Positions 13,301 to 25,141 of a stretch of 64,000 bases of DNA are shown here, piece after piece. Each line of letters opens with the position of its first letter. Position 1 is the stretch's first letter. The position numbers were made by a program, and so were the translations under genes. This DNA comes from Phoebastria nigripes. Its lineage: Eukaryota > Chordata > Aves > Procellariiformes > Diomedeidae. The notes under the pieces were generated by a model. The model did no database searches. It was not told where the DNA came from and worked only from the letters and a program-made list of their open reading frames with translations. The stretch covers positions 1,043,276 to 1,107,275 of the forward strand of contig JAYKAV010002031.1 of assembly GCA_035582835.1 (NCBI GenBank), read 5' to 3'.

Positions 13301-13480
13301 TGGCTAGAGCCAGGAGTAGCTGTCAGCAGACCTGACTCTCTTCTAAAATCTAGTGCTAAGGCTTTAACTTGGTCTTAGTAAGTTTCTTAACCTCCCTTTT
13401 CCTCCGTTTCCTTACCCAGGAATAAACAATATTAACTTGTCTTTCTGAGGTGCTTTAACACTTTGGATGGAAGGTTTTCT
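13301..13480 (-). repeat. Ancient MIR-like SINE relic (reverse orientation)
   Basis: The order of motifs resembles the complement of a MIR-type SINE: an AGAGCCAGGAGTAGCTG part, then CTTAACCTCCCTTTTCCTCC, GTTTCCTTACCCAGGAATAA, and CTGAGGTGCTTTAACACTTT. It is strongly diverged, as expected for a relic older than birds. The assignment is from memory of the MIR consensus, not an alignment. Confidence 0.5.
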
Positions 13481-15539
13481 CAAAATGCATCGTGGTTTTG
13501 CTTTGTATTGTGATGCCATTAGCTGGGCATCTTGCAACCATTGTGCCAAAATAACAGAAACCAATGGTTGTATTTTTCTGTTCTTAGTTGCAGAGATACT
13601 TTCTTTATCATTCTCAATTGCAGTTGCACATATCACGGCATAAGAGCTATGGTTCTTCGAGATGAAAAATAGCTACTCTGATGAAGCCAAGCATAAAAGC
13701 ATAAGGTATGCAAGGAGTTCAGAACTAAAGTAACATAGATCTTAAAACTGCTGATGTCTGTAAACACTGTTTTGCAACAGTTTTTAATATGTGAAATGAT
13801 GCGCGCTGAAGATCATGAATCGATCAAAGTATAGCGAAGAGTGTAAGATGACAGCATAAACCAGAGAATGGCAGCAGTGCCTAGTTTGTACTACTTATCT
13901 CTGGTCTGACAGCATTTTCTATCATAAATCTGTTTGTTTTATAACTAGGCCATAAAACCTTACTTCAGGCTGAAATGTAGCAGGATATGCTGTATTTCAA
14001 AAATTGTGCTTTTATAGAAAAACACATCAGTAATTTGTAAATTAAAATTGCAGCACTTTAAAAATTATTTACATTTCTTTAGCACTCTTATAACTTGTGC
14101 TTTTTGGACTGGATTTTATATTCCATATTTTATATGTGATCGATCCTATTTAAAACTTGCCGTCTCCTTGGCTTCATCAAATTCCTTTTGCAGTGAGTCT
14201 TATGTATACAGGTGTGACTTTTGGAAAATACTCCTTCATACTTTTTGTAATTAGATGGGGGAACTTGCTGAAACTTCCTTCATCATAGGAAGTTGATGAG
14301 ACTTAAGTAAGGTTTGGGTTTGTTTTGTTTAAAAGACTGGATGTGTATAAGGGTAACAAGAACACATAGTTGTTAGGAACTGAAGAAGGAATATTACTAT
14401 CCTTAGCTTCACTCTGTTAGAAGGTAGGAGATTTAGTGTCAGTTTATCCGATGTTTCTTCTTCACATTCTTAATGCTTCATCGGATCTAGAAGATCTGAC
14501 CAGTCTTGCAGACAGGAAACAAGCATGTGGAGCACAACAGAGTCTGGCAAGTCCCCATGTTTCTACTGAATACTGAAAGTAGATCAGTGTAATCTATTTT
14601 AAAATGATCTGTTTTTAACAATAACCTAACTAAACATTTAGCATACACATCCTGCAGCCCTTGATTAATGGAAAAACTAAGAGCTCTAATTTAGAATGAC
14701 AAGATCTTTTTATTATTATATCACTAATAAAATAACAAAAGGATGGTGGCATCAGAGGACTTACTGTGATCTGTACCATCTCTTGCAGTCACATTAGAAA
14801 TGATCTGTAAATCAATTTGACAGAGTTCATCAATTTGAGCAATATATGCTGGATACATGCCCCAGTACACATGCTGAAAGGGATGTTCAAATTACCATTA
14901 GTTCAAAATCCATTCTGTTTTTTGTAGAATGTTGTGAGATCAAGTGGAAGGAATAAAACAGTCAGTGAAAGAGGGAGTTAAACACCAGCTGACAAGAGAC
15001 AGGTTACAAGCAATTGGCAATAGATAGCTTTGCATTCAGTTTGTATGCTGAGTAGTGTGTACCAGGAAGAACACCAAAAGAAAACTTTTAAGGCAAAACA
15101 GGTTATAGTTTCTTGCTCTTTGATAGTGGGGAGGGCCGCAGCAAGGAGACTGGCTCTTGGAGACCTGCTGTTTGGGTCCACGCAGTGTTACAGGGNTAAC
15201 ACTGTTTTGCCCCTGATAGGGCAGTTCACTTTGTCCCCAGAGATTCGGGGTATCTGTAGGGCAGCTGCAGCTATTGCTATCCAGTTTTGGAAAGAGGAAG
15301 ACCGTGGGTTAAAAGTGGGTTTAAACGACAGCGAGTATGGTCCCAGTTCTACGTATTGCCTCTGAGGTTGGCTTCTTTAGATGTTTTAAGGTAGCATCTT
15401 TGTTCTAGCTTTAGTATTTGTCTAATGAGAGACACCTTTCGTCACCTGAGGTATAATGTTGCATGCAATAATTACTCCTACTGATCACTTCGAAGAAATT
15501 AGAGAGTTAATATTTGTGAGGCAAAACAAAAAATAATAC

Positions 15540-16819
15540 TGTAACTGAAATCTTTATTCACAAGCCAAATGTAACCCAGTAATTCACACTGTGAGGTTCC
15601 ATATACAGCACTAGCATTGTCGGTCCCCTTGGTTTGCAGGGACTTGCCATGCACATGTACTTCACGAAAAAACTGCTAAGTGTAACTTTGCTGTTTTCAA
15701 GGGGACAATTTTGTACTCGTGGAATTCTTTTCGCATCCCAACTTCAGTGCGATCCAGGATCTCTGAGATCAGTGATGATCTTGGAACAGTGGAAGGCAGA
15801 GTTCTTTGCAGGTGCAGTGTTGTAATCTTTTTGGCTAGTATGGCTGGTATTGTAGTACCTGGTAGTGTAACTTCTTGATTTCAGAAATTTGGTCATGTTG
15901 TTTCAAGCTGTTGTTGCCTGGTTCATAGTCTGTTGCCTCAGGAGGGTTGCTCCTTCAGCCTCTTGCAGGACTACAAGAAACAAAACAGAACACACCCCTC
16001 CAGCCTTAGCTGGTCTCTTCTTCATTGAAAGCATGCTGCTATAGACAGTGATCTTTTTGGATAAACTTTGCCCTCCTTCCTCCCACCCCTAATTGGAAAA
16101 TAGCAGCTTGATAGTACAGCAGCAAATGCACATTAATATCAATCAGAATTTTCACTACCATTTTCATATTAACATGAAATGTCAGAATGTAAAGTTAGCT
16201 AGATCTGCACATGGGACCATTCTTGCTGTTAAAGGCTTTAGGCTGGAACGGAGCCCAAAATTTTTAAAAGAAATGCAACATTTCCAGATCAAATATTATT
16301 TACATGCTATATAGAATCATATTTTTCAAACAAATTTTATAAATAAAAAGCTAGGCCTTTCAAACCATCAGCAATATTAATTTTGGATTTGAAAGATTAT
16401 GAAAGATAAACAACCACATAACTGTGAATTAGAAAAATACTGGCCTAGGTTGCATAAAAACCTCCATTAAATAAATACTGTAAGTTTTCACTATGAAAAT
16501 TCAGTGGCATTGTACTTTAAAAAACCATAATGAATTAACCATCCCGTTAACGATACTCAAGTTGTTTTTCACAAATCACATACACATACAGGAAGTCAGA
16601 TGGCCAAAAAAGGCTATATACTGGATTAATACACAGTTCGACAGAAAGTACTCTTGATACGCTCTGCTCCTTCATCATAACTTCCTGATGGTTGTTGCAG
16701 TTATCAGCTGCAAATCCTGTGACCCTTCTCCTCTAGGTTGCCTTGCTGTCCCAGAACGTCCAACACCCCAAAGGCTGATGCAGTGGGTGACTGTGATTGC
16801 GGTCTTGTGCGTTCATCCC
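15540..16819 (-). other. ST6GALNAC5: ST6GALNAC5 3'UTR (proposed)
   Basis: Going leftward from the stop codon, the first well-placed - strand AATAAA signal is at 15558-15553, followed by U/GU-rich sequence (TTTTTTGTTTTG read on the - strand). That implies a 3'UTR of about 1.3 kb. No other strong - strand signal was noticed between the stop and this point. The exact cleavage site is inferred. Confidence 0.5.
15553..15558 (-). terminator. ST6GALNAC5 polyadenylation signal (candidate)
   Basis: AATAAA on the - strand (TTTATT on +), with a U/GU-rich downstream element. It lies about 1.26 kb after the ST6GALNAC5 stop codon. Confidence 0.5.
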
Positions 16820-17051
16820 TCAGACCACTGGTTTAATCTCAGGGTGATTTACAGTGAGTGGTTCTGGTTTCCAGTCTGGTTGGAAAAAGTGAATATTGAA
16901 TGTCCGTGCCCAGTTCTCAAACACTCGTTTCTCTGTGATGAAACGATGATGACTGCCCTTTCGTCCCCGCTCGTGTGAAATGTACATTGTGCATTCATCA
17001 GGTCCCAAAGGTTCATAATAATGATAAGGTACTGAAAGATGATTAGGATCC
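16820..17051 (-). CDS. ST6GALNAC5: ST6GALNAC5, terminal coding exon (sialylmotifs III and VS)
   Basis: This exon encodes the last 76 residues plus a TGA stop (complement of 16820-16822). The acceptor is TTCTTTCTTCCACAG, and the first base completes an Arg codon split with the upstream exon (AG|G). The protein contains SVPYHYYEPLGPDEC, which includes sialyl motif III, and HHRFITEKRVFENW, which holds the His and Glu of motif VS. The end, WKPEPLTVNHPEIKPVV, closely follows human ST6GALNAC5 and differs from ST6GALNAC3. The enzyme is a GT29 family type II Golgi protein. It moves sialic acid from CMP-Neu5Ac in alpha-2,6 linkage onto GalNAc of GM1b-type gangliosides, making alpha-series gangliosides such as GD1alpha. 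No frameshift or internal stop is present. Confidence 0.96.
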
Positions 17052-20000
17052 CTGTGGAAGAAAGAAAATAGATGGAAGCCCGAGATGTTCTTTTTCACTG
17101 ATTGAAAAGATGCTATCTTTAATGAGCTGATGGGCTCAAATCCACTTTTTCTCCCAGTTAAACCAAATTTCTAGGTAGCTGTATTTTTCTTGCATATTTA
17201 ATACATCAGAATGGGGCAAAGGTGTTTTCTTTGCTCTTTGCTTTCCTTTAATCCCCTCCTCCCAGTTAAATAAAGGACAGCAGTAGCTCAAAAACAAGGG
17301 AGAATGCTGCAGGGCTGTGTTACTACTCTGAAATTTGAAGCAAACTGCTTAAAAGAGATTTATATCTAGATTGTGATTTGTAAAAAGCCTTGCAGAGGTA
17401 TTTACTGAACTGGGGGGAAGAAAGGGAAGGGGAAGATAGAGGGTAGGTGGTTATCTGTGTCACATCAGCTCAGTTGAACATTCGCAGCACGGTGCACAAC
17501 TTCAATGAGCCTAGCTGCATGCCAGGTCAGTGATACAGTCTGCTGTTGCTGGGTTTATAATCAAACATCTGATGCAAAAATGAGTTCTTTTTGATTTTAC
17601 AATGGCAACTTTCATGTATCTAAGCTAAAAATTAAAACCGTTCACCCATAGTATCCTTCTGACCTTGTGAGCCCATCGGCATTAACCAGCAGGAGATGCA
17701 GTACTCCTGTGGCGACACATGGGATATGCCAAAGACCAATTAGATATTTACGATTAAGTTCATTTTAGCAGTTCTAACCTCAATGTTTTGATGTTACGTT
17801 CTGTAAAAGACACATTTGTATTATAATAAGCCAGGGTGATTCATTCTCCTTTTGTTTTATTCTCTACATTAAACTGTAGCCATTATGTTTTTACTTCGGG
17901 CACTGGCATTTTGCGCTGACAAGAACTCATACAACTGTCTCCGTCATAAATTCAAAGAGAGATAGCTGTCCCAGACAGAATAACCCAATTGTACTGATCT
18001 CCACAGTTGCTACCAGCAAACTATTTTGTAGTGGCAGAAAAGTTAATCCAAATACTACCATTTAGTGAAGCCTTGGAACTACTCTATGTTAAAGCTGAAC
18101 AGGACCCTAGTACAGAGCAAGAAATGTCATGCAGATTCAGGGCTGTCAGCTCTAATATAGAGTTGGTTATTTTCGTTTTGAAGAGCTAATGTTTAAGCTC
18201 ACTTTCAATTGAATGCATCCACAATCTGTCAGTATTCTGTCCTGGTCATTATTTTTACTGCGTAATTCTGTCACCTATGCAATTCTCTAATTTTTCTTAT
18301 TTTACCATTATCCATATTGTATATGCAGCGGTAATGTATGATATTGCTGCTGCTTTCCATTTGTACCTTAGATTAACGTTTTAATTCAATCAATCTAGCT
18401 TCCTGGTAACACAACATGGTGATCAATCTTACAAGACCAGAATAACAATAAAATTACATTTCTAGAATAAGATGGATTCTAAATTTACTGTATATATTCT
18501 CACTGGAATACGTAAAAGAGTGAAAAGAAATCCTTCAATACCTCACTTACGGAAAACATATTTGTAATGTAAAAAATACCCTTCATATAGAAATTTAATA
18601 CTTTTTTTTTTAGCTACAACTATTAGATCTCAATCTTCAATTAATTTTTCACATACTTTTTTGATACATTGGCCCTCTTATTATAATCCCTTAAATGAAT
18701 CATTTGTATGGTTACTGTAAATCTAACAGGATAATGTGATTTATTTTTTCTTAAGAACAACTAAACAAATAGGCCTCTGCCTCTCATGTAGACTGCTCTT
18801 CCTTTCTGCACTGAAGCTGGATTTTACTCTTGTGTTCTCGAGGGTATACCTATATTGCTTAGTGGATATTTACTGCTTTAAAGTTAGGATTAGTAAAGTT
18901 GAAATCGTTATCTCCAACAGACTTTGAACAAATGGAGTCACAGTGGAAACAAGTTAACTGCTCAGGGCCCAGTACTTCAAAGTGAGCCTGCAAGGCTGCT
19001 GGCCCTGATACCTTGGGGTAGGTTTGGTTGGGATCCTCCCTCTGCTGCCCCACCCCACCCCTTTTTATATGAAGGCCTGAGTTGGGTTTGCAGAACACGA
19101 ACTGGAAGAGCAAAAAGCAGGAAATTAATTGCTGTATGTCTCTTCCCTATTCCTTTGCAGTGATAACTGGAATCCTATTTCTCACAGAGGATCTATAGGA
19201 ATGCTGGTCATTTTTTTTTCTCCACACAAAACCCAAAGTATACAGGTTCAGGGGGTAGGTGGATCAGACGGAGAGAGGAAGGACAGAAGGCTTGATAGTG
19301 GTCCTCCTCCTCCCTCACTCTGCTAACTTAGTATTTACCTAGGGTTATGCTCTTCTGTTACCTCTTTGAAGCAACATTTTGAAGCCTGTACCTCCCAGTA
19401 AGTGCTTTATCTCTCACGTTATCACTATTCTTCCAGTGGATATTTTAGCAATGGATTTCCCTTTTGAAGACAGGGATTCTACCTTACATCAGAGGCTCTG
19501 AAGCTAACACCAGAGTATCCTAAGTGGATGCCCTTAGCTCCAGGCTGTAATGGGTCACTATATTTTGTGCAATGTCCCATCAGAAACAGTCCAGAAACAC
19601 CTGCTGCACAGGGCCTGGCAGGCGAGAGAGGCAGAGGCGCGCAGTCCGGGCAGTTGGGTTCAGACATCCCCTGACGGGTTCTGTCAAGGCTTATATGCAG
19701 GTCTACTGGCTGAACTGGAGGTGAATTCAATGCAAAAATGAAAATGTTGGTGGCTTTAGACCTCTCCAAGACTACTCTGCAGCTGACTGAGGCTTTGAGG
19801 CTAAATTCCAATGTTGTATTTTTGGATTTAGTAAACTGTGAAAGGCAGTTAGGTACCTAGGATGTTTTGTCTGAAGTCTTTCTCCTTTTGTGGGAGTTCT
19901 GGATTCCCCTAGATTGCATGCTAGTAAGGTTTGGATTTGAACTCTGGCTTGAGTAACTACACCATAACCCAAATTAACTGTACTGTGTTATCTTCTAACT

Positions 20001-22547
20001 CTGTAATTAGCTTGTGTCACCAGCAAATGAAATGCATGAGTAATTTCTATACGGAAATTGCTTGCCACCTCATTTATTAACATTAAAACAGATGCTGTTT
20101 TATCACTGACTGATACTGGACATTAATCAGTATTTTGTCAGACTTTGCATGCATATTAATATCACAGCTGGGAGGAATCTAGGAAAGTTCCTCTGTAAAA
20201 TATACTATACTTCCTGCGTAATAGCCTGCCAGCACAGCAACCGTGTAAGTGCTTGTACCCAATGTCAGTCATCTACTGTTTGCCACTTCAGTGCACATTT
20301 TCCCACAGATGGTATCCACCCACAGTGAAAGCTGAAAATACAGCAAACAGTGTTTGCCTCAAAAGAAACAAGGCAGAAAAACAAGGCCATCCCATATCAT
20401 ATTCTGGTCAACCTCTTCCTTTACCAATGAAGAGCTGTTATAAATCAACCCACTAAAACTGTATGTACTCATGCGCTTTGTAAAATAATTCATATTTTGA
20501 AGGGTGAATAAAGCGTCATTAACATGTTGAGTGATGGGCAAGGTGCTGTGCGAGGACTATGAAGATTTCTAGATAATTTTTTGCCTTCTATTCCCAGGAT
20601 CCCATTTCCTTGACCTCCATACTAGCCCTGTTTTCCAAACCATTTATGCATTTTGTTATGAAGTTGTTAAGGTAATGAGGTGAGATCCAGGCATATGGAC
20701 CAAAGGGCATGACTATCTCCCACACAGTTTACAATCCTGTGAGCACCCCTTCTTCCATCAAGCCCCTCATAAGCCCCAGGAAATGTAACTTGCAACAACT
20801 GCTGCTTTGCAGTTGATTTAAAGCAATTGAAAATGGAGAGAGGGAGGTAAGAAAACACTAGATTTAATAGCTGTACCCAAAGGAATAAATTAAAGGATTT
20901 CAAATGCCAGTTTTCAGGCAAATTATCACAGATGGGAAATGGCCTGGCAGTCAAATGAGGATTCTTATAGGAAAATGATCTGGCTCCATAATTGGAGCAA
21001 AAATTATTCATATTAGTTAAAATAAGGCTCAGAGTTAAGCTTTAAGTTTCTGTGAGTTCCAGAAGGCCCATGAAGAGGAGGGGGGTTAAAGAGGGCTCTT
21101 CTCACTAACACCCCGAGTTTTCCTTGNGTGCATGAGTACCCAGAGATATCTGCAAGGAACCAACCTCTCGCTGCTGCCAATACTCCAATGGACAGGGATT
21201 GGAGTTATTACAAACTGCATTAAGGCTTGTCTGTGTCCTTCCCACCGATGCTGCTGAGCAGCCACAAAGAAAAGCAGCAGCATTGCAGTGCCTTCAGGAA
21301 TTGTGGTGCTATCTGTGCACCACAATCTGGCTGCTGATGTAAGGAGGCAAGAGGAAAATCCTTGATGTCGCAGTTCAGGAGAGTCCTGTGCATACGGCAG
21401 GCTGCCAAAGGGAGCTCAGAGCGGGAAATGCTTCCCATCTGGGGTGCTAGTTTGCTCCAGCAAAGGCTAGGATTGGATCCCTGGGCACTAGAAAAAATAC
21501 AGCAAGATGGCTTGTCTTTCTTGTGACAAAAGAATGAGAGGTGCACACGCTCTCCAAAATCTTTGCAATGTGCATGGAAGCACAAGCTTTCATCTTATTC
21601 CAGAATGTGCAAGTCAGATGTATTTAACAGCATGAGAGCAGTATCAAAGCCATTAACCCTTACTACAGCATAAATCTGTAGCAAAGGGATTCGATACTAC
21701 ATATAGCTTTGCTGTAAAGTACTAGAAATTTATAATAATCAGGTCACCAATTCCAGTTCAGCTATAAAAATCAATGTCCAGTGAAAGTAAATAGAAATTA
21801 ATCTAAAACGCGTTGTTGCAATTAATAGTGACAAATCTTTTAGTCTGTACTCCAGACTCCTTCACTAGACTATTTTTCCTGCACGGGTGGGAAGCAATTT
21901 GGTTAATGATCTTAAGCTAGTAATTTGTAGCAGAAGCAACAGTATGATATTCACGATACCTTTGAGATGTCCTTCACGTTACAGATGTGATACTAATTTA
22001 GTTCCATGACAGTGATCACCCACACTCATTACTTACTCCACAAATTAATACTTAAAAATAATGGGTATCTGCTGAAGTTGTAAATTTGGTGATATTAACT
22101 CTGAATAGAAATAAAAGTTGGGTTTTTTTAATCTTAATGATTCGTTAGTTGCACAGCAACTAAAGTACCTATACCATCTCGCACACACACATGAGAGAGG
22201 TAGGGTGGGTTTTTTTGTTGTTTTGGTTTTTTTTGTTTTTCCTTTTTAAATGGTAGATTTCTATTTTATCTGACTGAAAACCAGGAAATATGGCTTCAAA
22301 TTACAGAATATGTCTTTATTTCTGCTATTCTATTTTGTTGTCTTATTTCTTTGAAATGAAGCACCGTTTAACTGATTAATGAGGGGCTGAAGAGCAAACT
22401 AAGAAGGTTAACTGTATTTATGGCAAGAGGTTCCTTTCATAGATCTTCATGGCTAGCTTCTTCCAGGCATGGCAACTACAGTTTTCCCCTTCATCATCTG
22501 GGGAATAAACCTGACGTAAAGACACTTTATATTCTTTTGATTAAGAA

Positions 22548-22552
22548 ACGAC
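22548..22552 (+). repeat. Target-site duplication, left copy (ACGAC)
   Basis: The five bases directly before the LTR are ACGAC, and the five directly after it (23127-23131) are ATGAC. They differ by one C-to-T change at a CpG, as expected from cytosine deamination after insertion. Confidence 0.6.
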
Positions 22553-22766
22553 TGTCCCGGTTTCAGCTGGGATAGAGTTAATTTTTTTCCTAGTAGTTGG
22601 TATAGTGCTATGTTTTGGATTTAGTGTGAGAATAATGTTGATAACACACTGATGTTTTTAGTTGTTGCTAAGTAGTCTACTAGTCAAGGACTTTTCAGCT
22701 TCCCATGCTCTGCCAGGTGCACAAGAAGCTGGGAGGGAGCACAGCCAGGACAGCTGACCCAACTGG

Positions 22767-22813
22767 CCAATGGGGTATTCCATACCATATGACGTCATGC
22801 TCAGTATATAAAG
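22767..22813 (+). promoter_or_regulatory. LTR core promoter (CCAAT, CRE, TATA)
   Basis: CCAAT at 22767, the palindromic cAMP-response element TGACGTCA at 22790-22797, and TATATAAAG at 22805-22813 stand in the usual promoter order. Transcription would start about 25-30 bases after the TATA box, directed rightward and antisense to ST6GALNAC5. All three sites appear intact. Activity is not shown by sequence. Confidence 0.7.
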
Positions 22814-22993
22814 CTGGGGGAAGAAGAAGGAAGGGGGGGACGTTCGGAGTGATGGCGTTTGTCTTCCCAAGTAACCGTTACGCGTGATGGAGCCCTGCTT
22901 TCCTGGAGATGGCTGAACACCTGCCTGCCAATGGGAAGTAGTGAATGAATTCCTTGTTTTGCTTTGCTTGCGTGCGCGGCTTTTGCTTTACCT

Positions 22994-22999
22994 ATTAAA
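22994..22999 (+). terminator. LTR polyadenylation signal (ATTAAA)
   Basis: ATTAAA about 180 bases after the TATA box, in the position expected for the R region of this LTR. It is followed by a T-rich stretch. Confidence 0.65.
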
Positions 23000-23126
23000 C
23001 TGTCTTTATCTCAACCCACAAGTTTTCTCACTTTTACCCTTCTGATTCTCTCCTCCATCCCACCGTGGGGGGAGTGAGCAAGCGGCTGTGTGGTGCTTAG
23101 TTGCTGGCTGGGGTTAAACCATGACA

Positions 23127-23131
23127 ATGAC
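23127..23131 (+). repeat. Target-site duplication, right copy (ATGAC)
   Basis: Pairs with ACGAC at 22548-22552 with one CpG-type mismatch. Confidence 0.6.
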
Positions 23132-25033
23132 CTTTTCCCTTTTTATGACCAGGTAAGCGTACCTTTATGTTAAGATTTTTTTATGCAGGCTGTAAGCATT
23201 ATTACAGCTATCAATGGTAGGATTGATTACAGCCTTTCTTGTGTTATAATTTAATATTATATCCATTTGATTTCAGTGTATCAATTCTATGAAAGGCTTT
23301 CATATGTTCTCGGTGACAATTTTAGCCTCTCTTAAAAACAGTTGTGTTTTTTTTTTTAATTAAGTATACGTATGTAAACTAATCTGACTTTGCCTCAAAA
23401 GTTAGGATTGAACATTGCTTTACAGTGAATTGCTGTCTTCTGCATTTTTAGATCATCAGTTTATTTAAGAATTACTCCCATGCGCCACTGGAATACTGCC
23501 ACTTCTGGAGTAAGACAGACCAGCCACTTACAGAAACTGAAGAAGTCTGTCTTGGCCAACTGAAATGACAGGGGAACTGAAATGCTGTGCTGTGGAAGGT
23601 ATTTATGTTGTCTGGAATATCTGATCTAGTTTGTTGTTTTCCTTGGAGAATTCATGATGAAATCTGGCAGTACATCACAGCATTTATCATCAGTGTTTTG
23701 TTATAATTTGTAGAAATTCTTACAAAGTGGAATTTAGTGTTGACATTTTATATTGTAATTTCTTCAGGGATTTCTACTATGTGCCCAGGACAAATGCAGA
23801 TTCCCAAATGATCTTTTTCAGTGCTCAGAAGAAAGTCAAAGCAGTCCTGTTCTTTGATAGATGAGCTAACCTGTCACTGCAGCCTTGCTCCCCTTGCCCC
23901 TGAAAGGCATCTTGAATTAGTCAATGAACCAGACTTCAGTGAGATCACTAAATTTGCAACAGAAAATTCAAGCAAGTACTTCTTAGTGAAAGGGATTCGT
24001 GAGCAGGTGATGGAACGTTACACTGATGCCATAGTTCCAGACTGCCAGTGCCAGCTCTGTGCATTGCTGGGTCACCTAACAGTGCAAATGGGGTCAGGAC
24101 TAGGTGTGGGCACATAACCACATTTTTCTGAAAGGCCAGAGTGCTAGGCCTAGTAATGGATGGACAGGTGATACTTAAGTCAGCATAAAGATTGCTGATG
24201 TAAAACAAATTTGTATGAATTTATACTGGACCAGCGCTTTGCATCATGTGGCTAACGTGATTTTGGTCCAGTACCAGAAGTCCTGAAGACTGTTTCCCTC
24301 TATCACTGATCCATAGTAGGAAACCTTAACCAGCACCTTGGGCCTGAGTTCTGAATATGGCTGGAGGCACAACGTAGCTGTAAAATGTACACGTGCTGTT
24401 ACTTTATAAAACAGCATGAAGGGGTCACATAGCTTCCACTGACAGAATTTGTGTGCTGCTTCTACCACTTGTGGCCCACACCCTGCATGACCAAAATGGG
24501 TGATTACAGGACTGATCATCTGTTCTGCAGGTCCAGATTCTGGGGTTTTTTTGGTGGGGATTATTTGAGGAAACTAGTTTACTGGAAGATTGGGATTCAT
24601 GTGACAGAGATACAACCACCTTAATTTGAGTTGCGTAGAAGGTTCAATTTAGAAACTAGTCACTGTGAGAACTCCGTACCTCTATTAACTGGGGGGGGGA
24701 ACTTTAAAAACAAATTAGAAGTAATGTTTTCCAGTACTCCTTTTTTCAGATTAATTTAATGCCAATTATTGCATTACTTTTAGCTGATAAATATTCAGAG
24801 ACTAAAAGAAACCAACAAGAACGATTAATTCTCCCACACTACAAACAAAATTTTTAAATATTTTATATAACATAATTAAATGCTGTTTATTGTTTTCAGA
24901 ATCAGATCTTGGGACATGTTAATTAATTAAGAAGACTGAAGACATGTTGCAGAGAAAAAAATTTAAAAGATTCAGATATTTATCTGTAACGTTCAACCTT
25001 GTTGGCTAATAATGGTTCCAAAATAAATCCTAC

Positions 25034-25141
25034 CTGCAGAAATCCGGTGGCACCATGCCATAAACATTTATCCTGTCACAGAGCTCTAATGCGATAGTCA
25101 TTGTAAACCAGCCCGTGCTAAGCCAAGTGTTGGATATCTTC
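25034..25141 (-). CDS. ST6GALNAC5: ST6GALNAC5, penultimate coding exon (sialylmotif S)
   Basis: This 108-base exon is bounded by a TTTTTGCTTTCAG acceptor and a CAG|GTAGG donor. Both junctions split an Arg codon as AG|G, matching the neighbouring exons exactly. It encodes KISNTWLSTGWFTMTIALEL followed by CDRINVYGMVPPDFC. This is sialylmotif S of GT29 sialyltransferases, which binds both donor and acceptor. Its conserved Cys (in LELCDR) is expected to form a disulfide with the Cys of motif L in the upstream exon. The sequence is virtually identical to my recollection of mammalian ST6GALNAC5, showing strong constraint. It is too short, and has no ATG in the right place, to stand out as an open frame by itself. 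Confidence 0.96.

Larger units (their letters stand above)
5046..15539. other. Intergenic spacer between convergent PIGK and ST6GALNAC5
   Basis: About 10.5 kb of AT-rich sequence without a gene I can support. It contains simple repeats (listed separately), a degraded MIR-like relic near 13.3-13.5 kb and a possible distal PIGK polyadenylation signal at 5623-5628. Open frames of 60-169 codons occur on both strands, often running through homopolymer tracts (for example at 8234-8281 and 8750-8763). None shows a recognisable domain or splice-site-bounded conservation. Confidence 0.7.
22553..23126 (+). mobile_element. Solo endogenous-retrovirus LTR (neoavian ERV family)
   Basis: A 574-bp element with the retroviral termini TG...CA. 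It starts TGTCCCGGTTTCAGCTGGGA and ends GGGGTTAAACCATGACA. I recognise both ends and parts of the body (for example GTGCACAAGAAGCTGGGAGG) as an LTR that is common across Neoaves. Internal signals in order are CCAAT (22767-22771), a CRE (22790-22797), a TATA box (22805-22813) and ATTAAA (22994-22999). No primer-binding site, gag, pol or env sequence follows, so this is a solo LTR left by recombination. Flanking 5-bp repeats (ACGAC/ATGAC) mark the insertion. It lies antisense within the last ST6GALNAC5 intron. The exact family name and class (ERVL- or ERVK-like) would need a repeat-library comparison; a 5-bp duplication favours ERVL-like. Confidence 0.92.
17052..25033 (-). other. ST6GALNAC5: ST6GALNAC5 last intron
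   Basis: A 7,982-bp intron bounded by a GTAGGA donor (25033 downward) and a CAG acceptor (17054-17052), both read on the - strand. Its only clear mobile element is the solo LTR at 22553-23126. A G9 run lies at 24691-24699 and a T-rich stretch just before the LTR, at about 22207-22245. Open frames inside it, such as 18859-19113 and 19479-19811, have no recognisable content. Confidence 0.9.
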
